Positions 18,962 to 26,906 of a stretch of 26,906 nt of DNA are shown piece after piece. A model generated the notes under the pieces. The model worked only from the letters and a program-made list of their open reading frames with translations. It searched no databases and was not told the origin of the DNA. The DNA comes from Pelomyxa schiedti (Eukaryota; Evosea; Pelobiontida; Pelomyxidae). Position 1 is the stretch's first letter; each line of letters begins with the position of its first letter. The DNA lies in NCBI GenBank assembly GCA_020536535.1, contig JAHLWZ010001036.1:1-26906 (forward strand), written 5' to 3'. The position numbers and the translations under genes were made by a program.

Positions 18962-21900
18962 ATGGCAGTAATGAAAAGAAGCATGGATACAGTTGCACAT
19001 AGGTTCCTTCCTCGAGCTGGAACAGGAATTACAAGACCACGGCCCCGTTCCTTATCCTATACTGATAACCCAAATAAAGTTTTTATGTGTTGGTGATTCC
19101 ATGAGGCCTCATTTATTACAGGTTTCTGTAATAAATGTCACGAAAAAAGGAATTTCTCTGAAGGTGACAAAAAGCCTAAACCGGTTCTGTTTTACGCGTG
19201 TTTGTGTTGCGCCAGACAATTTTGGTTGTAGCTCTCTCCCATTCTGTTTCTTACCACCATAGAATCTGTGGAGCATGCTCTATCTCAGCGGTCCACAAAT
19301 TTCGTGGAAATTTTTTCTTTCAATAGTTTACTATTTGAAGATTATATGCGTCTCCTACGTGACGTATCACTTGCATATTATGATAATGCAGATTCCAGTA
19401 TGACATTTCCGCTTTGCAGCTCTAGATTCAGTCATTCTAGGTCAACCTTTGGAGCGACTGTCCATTTTTATAAAAGCTGCTCTCCAATGCAATATACAAC
19501 ATGTTGTTTTCTCTTACAAGGTTGGTTCTTTGTTCGTATAACTATGCCCGGCTTATTATAAAAAGTCTTGCACGCGTGACCATGCTGGGTGTAATTTTTA
19601 TGCGGAGTTTGATGAGGTGAAAAAGCTCAACACTACAGGATTCTGATTGCATTAGGCCATAAGGAACTCCACCTTGAACTATACAATTGTTCGCTATGAC
19701 GGTGATTTTGACAATATATTTATGAAACTTTCAAAGCCGCGGATTGTACTTCAGAGGTGATTTGAGTTTCATCTCTGGCCTATTATTTATTTCTTGTTTA
19801 AGGACTCTGATGTTGCCCCTCGAACTTAATGAGCGCATCTTTTTGGTTGACAGAGGTGACATTGCCAAGGCAATAGCGGTTATTTTCAAGAATCCGTCAG
19901 ATCATATTTCCAAGGTTTTTTTTTTTCCCCAATTTTTTCCGCGTTAATTTCCTAAAGGAGTACGATCTCTCTGGCACACAAGCTCTTTCTGGAGAGGAAA
20001 TGGCTGCTGCTATATCGATGGCGGTGCTTGATGAAGTATTTATTTTGCGAAAGGTCGTGAACATGGCACTTAAGAAAGTTAGGTGAGGTTTATTCCAATT
20101 TCTGAAGAAATCGCTACAGCCAGACTCCAAACCAATGCTCGAGACTTACCAGAGGTTTCACATCCCTAATACCTTTCAGCCAAGTTAATTAACTCAGGCT
20201 ATGTACCCCTGCACTTTGTGTATTAGTAGGAAAGAGCAGAGTGTCCTTCGCACTGCGCGGTCCAAGGTTTACTACCTTACTTGCGTAAGGATACTCAACC
20301 TATTTCAGCGTGAACTACTTGACAGTGTCGCCAATCAAACTGATTCACTGCTCACTATGCTTATTGGTAAACCACGTGCCTTCACTGAATGGGCGGCACA
20401 TAGATTTGCAGTCAGTGCTGCCGGTTTCGAATCCCAAACACTTGCTTCACTTGAAACGAAGGGGGGTGTCTCTCAGATCATTAGTGACGTGGCTGTTGGT
20501 GGCCGAGACCTACATTTTGAAGTCGACCCAATGGACCTTCAATTGGGAGCATTAATTGGCAGTGGGGCAGCAGGTAAAGTTTACAAGGCGTCATACTTTG
20601 GCATGCCTGTGGCTGTAAAAAAATTGCATGATGACCTTAGTAGTGTAGCTCTTGAAGAATTCAAACGAGAGATTGGGATGGTTTGGTAGGTTTTTGGAAA
20701 GGTTGTTTATCTAACCTATGGCAAGTTTACTACGACATCCAAATTTGGTGGAGTGCATTGGAGCAGCTACCAAGTGCACAGAAAAGCTATATATTGTTTG
20801 TGAACTTGTCACAAGAGGAAGGTACCACTCCTGCCCGTAAAGTGGCCTGCTAAGTCAAAAATAAAAAAAGTCTAGATAGCCTCTTAGCAACAAGCACGGA
20901 ACCTCTTCCTTTTTCGTTGCAATTACGATTTGCTTTGAATGTTGCCAGAGGAGTATATTATTTGCACAGGTTTTTAAAATAAACAGTACACTAGAGTAAT
21001 ATTTGTTTCTCAATTGGTACAGTGCCAATGTATGCCACCGGGATTTGAAAGGTAGCAACATTTTGGTATAAATGAATTGTGTAATTTTGGAATATAACAT
21101 CTTTTATCAGGTGACAGAGGCAATGCAACTCAAAATTACCGGTATATGCGTTTACTCTGTAACAGAAAGAAATATAATAATCCCAATAGATTTTGGAACG
21201 GCAAGAACCGTCCCAAAGGATGGTTTTGCTGAAAATATAGGCACCCCCCAGGTCTTTCAAAATTTTTAAAATTCTTTTCTTACCGAGACAGTTTACGGCT
21301 CCTGAGGTCTTTTTGAAACAACCTTTTGGGCTCCCAGCTGACTGTTACAGCCTGGGAATGGGTATGTAGACACAGGCTTACAAAGAACTCAAATTCATTC
21401 CACAAAGTACTATGGCAGATTGTCACCCGCAAGGAGCCTTTCTACGATGTTAACCGCTTTGATGTTGCGGGTATCTTCTTGTCAATTCCACCTAATTCAA
21501 CTCTGTATGCCATTCGTTACATTATAATTAGACGCCGTCGTTTCTGGGAAGAGACCAGATTTGCCAGCTGACAGTCCATTTTCCACAGTATATTTGCGTT
21601 ACTTGATATGTGTTTAAAACAAGTTCGCAGATTATTGCGGGATGTTGGAATGCCGCACCAAAGAAGAGGTTGTTCACAGAGTACAACAAACAATTTTAAC
21701 TTGAGATACCAAGACCAACTATAACGGAAATGCTGGCAGACCTTGGCAAACTTGCTCTACCACAACCAATTCCCAAGTCTTCAAGTCGCCGCATAAGCAC
21801 CTTAAGGCAGGTCAGAAAATCTTTCTTATCCTAACCCGTATGACAACCTTCCATTTTTTCAGCTGATAAGGGATTTGAACCCATTTGCCCTTGAGTCACA

Positions 21901-22318
21901 GACACTGACCCTTACTCCAGAGATTGTGTGTCCACCACTTTTGTAGAGTCGTTGTGATTCACTCACACCACTTGCCTGTAGTTGCAAAGAATTGCTACCA
22001 CCCTTCGTGACCCAGTATCAGGTGTTTCGATGCAAGATCACGTACAAGAAATGAAAACATACCCGCGCTCATTCACCGGTAACAACCTGCCGCCCTCGTT
22101 GTTCTATTGATTCTCTTACCACATCCAAAAAAAAAAAAAAAGGTTCCGACCTTGTGGACTGGGTTCTCAAACACAATGAAAACTTCACACGCCCTGAAGG
22201 TGTATCTGCTGCCAGTTGGCTTCTTCTCAACGGAAACATCGTCCACGCCGTCCCAATCACCGATGCCGCAATAGAGCCCTTCCATGACGACTCTGAGACT
22301 CTGTACATGTTCCCATAG
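18962..22318 (+). CDS. NmrA-like domain / TKL protein kinase / DEP domain fusion
   Basis: Three domains lie on one reading path. NmrA-like (NADPH-sensing Rossmann) part: NFESVEHAL, IKAALQCNIQHVVFSYK, AIRNSTLNYTIVRYDG, RGDIAKAIAVIFKNPSD, EYDLSGTQALSGEEMAAAIS, VRFIPISEEIATARL and GKPRAFTEWAAHRF. The kinase follows: LGALIGSGAAGKVYKA, VAVKK (20609-20623), LLRHPNLVECIGAATK, HRDLKGSN (21036-21059), DFGTART (from 21190), GTPQFTAPEV, SLGMVLWQIVTRKEPF, GCWNAAPKKRP and TITEMLADL. This is TKL-like and has all catalytic residues. A DEP domain ends it: GSDLVDWVLKHNENFTRPEG and SETLYMFP, stop 22316-22318. The exon 20309-20685 (377 nt) holds both the NmrA C-terminus and the kinase glycine loop. The NmrA glycine motif is degenerate. 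Exon joins between 19263 and 19440 are unresolved, and the start at 18962 is the best of several. Confidence 0.8.
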
Positions 22319-22478
22319 AGTAACCACTCCGATTTTACGATAATAACCACCCTCAAAACTCTGTGAACCCTCATTTGGCGAAATAAAAAAAACACTAGAC
22401 CGCCGGTTCTGTTGATTATTCTATTCAACAGCCAAATTTCCTTCACGACGGGTTTCTTTCTGATCGACAGAGCCGCAT

Positions 22479-23384
22479 ATGAAAGCAGCTCGAAGCAAAC
22501 CCCCAGCACAGAGGCTTGGTCTTCCCACTCCGAACCCGACCCAGCAATTAGTCGAGGCCCTGGCCTCCCGTGACTGGGCGGCAGCCGAGGCCGCGGCCTC
22601 GTCCCCCGAGGCGGACCCCAACGCGGCGTCGCTGCACTGCCGCGGCGCCTCCCTCGTGCACAGCCTCGTATCCGAGCTGTGTGGGTGCGACGGGGGCTCC
22701 TCGTCTTCATTGGCCCACAGCGACATGCAGTCGGGCCTCAGGCTCCTGCGGCTGCTCGTTTGGCATCCCAAGTTCGACCCGTGGGCCTGCAGGGACTCCC
22801 TCCTGGCTCCCGCCAGGCCACCTGCTTTCATGGAGGTAGACACGTCCGGGGAAATAATTCCGGCGGCGGGAGGGGGAGGGGGCAGGAGGGCCTGGGACGT
22901 GCTTGTGCCCTGGGCCATTTCGACGGGCGAAACTGCGGTGCTTGTGCACGTGGTGGCACTGTTGGGGCCCAGGATGATGGAATATGTCAGTCACGCTCAA
23001 ACAGTGTGTGATTCGAGGTACCTAAACTGCTACCTGACAAAGACTGTGTACTTCTACTCCCTACTAATACTGTAATACCATCAGGGGGGATGAGTGGCTC
23101 CGAACCCATATTCGCAGACTCACTTATCTTTCTTTCTTTTTTTTTTTTTTTTGATCACAGGGCGTTCCTCTGTGGCAACACTTAGAGCGATTTGGTAATG
23201 AAATACTTGATTGTGGAGTTTGCTCCAGTTATGCTATTGACTTTATGTGCACCAAGTCGTCTACAGGGATGCCAGTCCACTTTATGCCGCTGAAAAGGCG
23301 CCGGCGGTCATTCCTCCGGGCATGGAATATAATGCTGCTTTTATCTTGCACCCACTACCATCCCAGGCTCACACTTCCACATAA
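22479..23384 (+). CDS. Unknown repeat-like protein, possibly ankyrin-related
   Basis: I do not recognise the family. Exon 1 from ATG 22479 encodes about 170 residues, GC-rich, with helix pairs such as QLVEALASRDWAAAEAAAS followed by SLVHSLVSE and LRLLRLLVWHPKFDPW, and a Gly-rich insert. Its style (helical pairs, a WD pair, LV repeats) resembles the downstream 726-aa protein and degenerate ankyrin repeats. Exon 2 (23161-23212, GVPLWQHLERFGNEILD) and exon 3 (23257-23384, RDASPLYAAEKAP) are joined by a 44-nt intron in phase; DASPLYAAE looks like an ankyrin helix start. The join between exon 1 (ending near 22985 or 23003) and exon 2 is not solved. The intron there would be about 155-175 nt, longer than usual, with a T-run near 23138-23152, so another small exon may be hidden. 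The stop is TAA at 23382-23384. Confidence 0.55.
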
Positions 23385-23628
23385 CTCTATTAGATATGCA
23401 ATGGAACCTGCTGTGGTATCTTTTATAGGAAAATGCATACTGAGACACCGCCTTGGAACCCTGATTTCATAACCAAAGATGATGTCAGTAATGCGTGTCG
23501 CACTCGCTCTGATTTTCCAATACCCTTCTAGGAGGATTGTTGTATTCACAATACACGAAAAAAACTATTTTTATATTTTATTCTTGGCAACCTCGTTGGT
23601 TGGGTTGATCAAAACAAAATAAAATCCG

Positions 23629-24009
23629 ATGGCTGCCGCGTTCTCTGAAGACGTACTCCGTAACGCACACAAACATGCTGAGCACAACCAAACAGAAGTA
23701 ATGGCCAGCGAAATATGCGGGTACCATAATTACCTTTATACAAAAAGGGATTTTTTTTTTGTTGTCGTTGTGGCACAGTAACGTTTGGTACTTGAACCGA
23801 CATTCTCCCTTTTTTTTGAAAAAAATAGCTGCTTCCAGTGCCTGAGGACGTACGCCCCATCGACAATTACCAAGTGGATCACATACGAAGAAGACATTTC
23901 CACAGCAGTATGCCCAGGATGTGACGTTGACTGCGTAGTTGGATCAGCCGGTGGATTCCCTGTTGGAGATGAGTTCCTAAGGGCAATGCACGCCTACTGG
24001 ATGGAGTGA
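23629..24009 (+). CDS. Small CGCF-x-C / CPxC zinc-binding protein, bacterial-type family
   Basis: Two exons (23629-23720 and 23829-24009) join across a 108-nt intron to 90 aa. The start MAAAFSEDVLRNAHKHAEHN is followed by EVMASEICGCFQC (junction in the Gly codon), then TITKWITYEED, TAVCPGCDVDCVVGSAGG and FLRAMHAYWME. The pattern CGCFxC, about 25 residues, then CPxC, followed by D and V/I-G and ending FLxxMHxYW, is that of a small protein widespread in bacteria, annotated there as a cytoplasmic or hypothetical protein. The two Cys pairs should bind one zinc; no function is established that I know of. The spliceosomal intron shows the gene is eukaryotic in its present state rather than contamination. 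Ancient transfer from bacteria is an inference. Confidence 0.85.
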
Positions 24010-24087
24010 TCTATTCTCAAGCAACCTCAGACATCAGTTGACTAGCGGAAAAAAAAAAACAATCACTTTTTCCTTTCCATAACGGCA

Positions 24088-26314
24088 ATGCCGAAAAGGG
24101 CGCGTCGTTCCACGAGCCACAGGTCGGCCGACCATGTGTTGAGAGTTTCCAGGCTTGTGTGGGACTCTGTGGTGATGCCCGGGTGGCTTGACCAACACCG
24201 CCGCAAGCCGGCCACCCGCGACCAGTTCTTCAGCCAGGTCGACCTCTTCAGCGTGGCGGAGGCCATGTTCCCCCTCGTTGGGCTGGTGTGCTCCCGCGTG
24301 GCCGCCGTGTCGCCGCACCTGGGCTCCTACCACACGATCGCCAGCGCCGCATCGGCCCAGAGCCCCTCGTGCGTGGCCTGGATCATCAACCGCAGGAACA
24401 GCGGGGGCGCGGGCGGGAGCGGGGACATCGGCAGGGTTGTCAAGGAGGTAGCCGCCGTGATGCTTGGGCTGTGCGGTGCCGGCCACGTTGGGCTTGCGGC
24501 CAAGATGTTTGGCGACGGGTGCGCGATTATGGGTTCCCTCCCATTACTGTGGGACGGGCGGGTCGTTGCAGCCTGGGCAAATAACTGCGGCAGCACCGGC
24601 ACCGGCACAAGCACGAGCCCCAGCACGAGTAGCAAGGGTACGGGCAATGGTAAGAGCAAGGGCACGAATAAGAGGAACGGAGGAAGCGGCACTGCATTGC
24701 GGGATAAAGTGAAGGAGCACATGAGGAGCTCCATTATCACTCTGGAGCCTTTTAACTCGAATCCGTTGGATTCCATCAAGTGGCTGGTGCACGCGATTGG
24801 GGTCACAAAGGAAGAAGCACCTTGGATGCTGTATACTTTAACGTGGAATTCTATATATGGGGGCGCGGTGGAAGTTTTCCGTTGGCTGTTAGAGGATTTT
24901 GATTTGACGAGGCTGCCGCATTCTGTGCTTGAGAATCTCGTGGGCTGGTGTGCCAGTGGCAAATCTCCGTCCCATGTCAAGTGGTGCGCGGCTGCTCTCG
25001 AGGTTTCTCTCCACTCCAGAGACCTCGTGTCCGATTTGTTGACCAATAAGAACAGCACCGTGGAGGACTGCCATCTGCTGACCGGGATAATTCGCAAAAC
25101 GGGATTGGACGACTTTTGCCTGACGGAAATAAGGCGACCCGAGGTTGCGAAGTGGGCGTTGACAACAATGACCACCACTCCAAGTGATAACGCCTTGAAT
25201 GGTTCCTGCCACAGCCTTGGAGATGTGCAATTTGTTGAGTGGTTGGTCGCAGAGAAGCACTTTGTACCCACTGTAGAAACCTTTACCTCTGCCTGCTCAG
25301 CAATAAAAGGTGGTTCCTCCCTTGCAAAGTGGCTCTCAACCAGGCTTACACTAACACAATCGGATATCCTGGAATCCTTGGTGCAAGCACTCCGTTGGAG
25401 TAACACTGAGGTGGCAGATTGGTTGGAAGAGTACTATCACATTATGAATTTTGTTAATGCCAGCCCAGAAGTTTCCGGCAACACATTACTTTCAACATGC
25501 ATGGAATACAACGACTTCAAAGACAAAACGGCGGGGCTGAAGTGGTTCATTCAGCACCTACGGCGTCCTTTCCAGGTGCCTGAGAGCCACATACACGATT
25601 CCATTTCCGAAGCTCTCAAAGCATTTCGTAGTAATGACGCCGTTTTGCTGTTTGAGACCTTCACTGAATTTGAAGTACAGAGGGACCCGCTTCTTTTTGA
25701 GGAACTTATGATTACATTCATGAAGCTAGACCTGGAGACTTTAAAACGCCTGATTACAATAGGTGAAACAAGGGTACCCCCGCTGCCTCTTACCACAGAG
25801 TTTGCGGCAAAGTGTCTGGCTTCCACTCAGTACCGGCCCTTCTCAAGCAAGGTCGTGAAGTGGGTTATTCACAAGTTCAATATCCAACACACTCACATCA
25901 AAGCCAACTATAACAACCTCCTGTTCAAGCTGTTGCGTGCCAAGAAGACCAGGTGCGTGCATTGGCTTATTAACACATTCTCTATCCCTCTGTGTGATGT
26001 AAGTCCTCTCCCATTCCACACAAAATAACCATCAAAAAAACAAGATCACTGAAATGTTTGACAAGCTGTGCCCTCCCGCTCAAAACTGGAATGTTGACCT
26101 TGCTACGTGGCAAACTGTCCTCCAGCATTTTCCGTCCATTGACGCGGATCTGATACGACGCCACTTCATTCCCCTCCTGGCTCAGTCTCCTCACGTTGCA
26201 ATCTACACGATTCAACGATACGGCATCACTGTTGACGAGGTGCGGAACTACTGCCAGAGACGAAAGAGAGTCGATATCCCACGTGAAACCAGATTGTGGC
26301 TTGGTTTGGATTAG
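24088..26314 (+). CDS. Large helical-repeat protein with about ten Trp-centred units, 726 aa
   Basis: Two exons (24088-25998, 26045-26314) joined by a 46-nt intron with donor GTAAGT give 726 aa. The N-terminal about 190 residues are GC-rich and include AEAMFPLVGLVCSRVAAVSP, an F-box-like or helical leader, then a low-complexity Gly/Ser/Thr/Lys insert (residues about 170-210). From about 230 onwards tryptophans recur inside the pattern hydrophobic-x-W-hydrophobic at residues 232, 266, 299, 356, 385, 415, 445, 486, 592 and 626 (SIKWLV, VFRWLL, HVKWCA, VAKWAL, FVEWLV, LAKWLS, VADWLE, LKWFI, VVKWVI, CVHWLI), about 30-34 residues apart. This is an alpha-helical solenoid, possibly strongly diverged ankyrin repeats. 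I recall similar large families in archamoebae but cannot confirm. No catalytic motif is seen. Confidence 0.82.
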
Positions 26315-26534
26315 ATAAACAAAAAAATTTTAACCTCATGCCTGTTGCTACCGTCAAAAAAAAAAAGGGTTTCCGCCTGAGAAGTTTTCTCTGCTGAACC
26401 GGTGACATGCGCATTTCTGAGGCGGAGCAGACATAATTGAATACTCCCCATAATTGTGATTGCCACAGATCAAGTGTCTCTAGTATCTGCTGGTGACAAC
26501 ACCCCATAACTGCACGCCCCCCACCTCTGTGGCG

Positions 26535-26906
<372 letters not shown>

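Noticed and set aside
20162-20226. A stop at 20224-20226 ending the NmrA gene before the kinase, via a 30-nt intron
   Set aside because: It needs an unusually short intron and cuts off the NmrA closing element found further on. The 45-nt intron ending at 20197 keeps the frame into the kinase exon.
21922-21946. Stop codon TAG at 21944-21946 as the end of the kinase gene
   Set aside because: An intron with donor GTGTGT after the Ile codon near 21925 and acceptor before TTGCAAAG joins the frame in phase to a clear DEP domain.
24327-25406. A 359-codon minus-strand frame inside the W-repeat gene
   Set aside because: Low-complexity antisense shadow; the plus frame has regular repeats and a good splice junction.

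Overview
The window is nuclear DNA of a microbial eukaryote. Nearly every gene is split by many very short GT-AG introns (most 38-62 nt, peaking at 42-47 nt). Genes are packed on both strands with small gaps. The products are eukaryotic core proteins: V-ATPase subunit H, nucleolar Nop16, APC/C subunit Apc4 and a UBL-UBA protein. A TKL-type kinase, a secreted GH33 sialidase, a secreted M35 metallopeptidase with cysteine-rich modules and large tryptophan-repeat proteins suggest an amoebozoan. An archamoeba such as Pelomyxa is my best guess, but this is inference without a database search.

Layout. 1-2540 (minus): the gag and protease part of an LTR-type retroelement, with broken frames and a 116-bp inverted repeat; pol would lie left of the window. 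2541-3997: no gene recognised. 3998-6195 (+): V-ATPase subunit H, 13 exons. 6485-8845 (+): secreted M35 aspzincin protease with a tail of cysteine modules, 12 exons. 9078-10077 (+): Nop16. 10267-11367 (+): single-exon secreted sialidase. 11388-12998 (minus): UBL plus two UBA domains, with a one-base frame break in a C10 run. 13195-15697 (+): Apc4. 16079-16762 (minus): acidic protein of unknown function. 17218-18925 (+): FSP1/AIFM2-like FAD oxidoreductase, 11 exons. 18962-22318 (+): an NmrA-like domain, a TKL kinase and a DEP domain read as one protein. 22479-23384 (+): unknown repeat-like protein. 23629-24009 (+): 90-aa zinc protein of a family I know mainly from bacteria. 24088-26314 (+): 726-aa protein with about ten Trp-centred helical repeats. 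26535-26906 (+): start of a Pro/Gln-rich protein running into a (TA)60 tract at the window edge.

The genes do not form one pathway; this is ordinary mixed eukaryotic gene order. The sialidase and the M35 protease both carry signal peptides and suit a phagotroph's digestive or secreted set, for which the V-ATPase would supply acid. The strongest candidate for something undescribed is the NmrA-kinase-DEP protein: the end of the NmrA-like domain and the kinase glycine loop lie in the same 377-nt exon. Other points worth following are the A-tract 3' splice sites, the M35-cysteine-module architecture and the inverted repeat in the retroelement protease.

Exon joins were deduced by hand from GT/AG signals, reading phase and family resemblance. 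Where phases close across a whole gene (V-ATPase H, M35 protease, Nop16, FSP1-like, the 90-aa protein, the W-repeat protein) the models are strong. Apc4, the first half of the NmrA-kinase gene and the gene at 22479 are only partly resolved.
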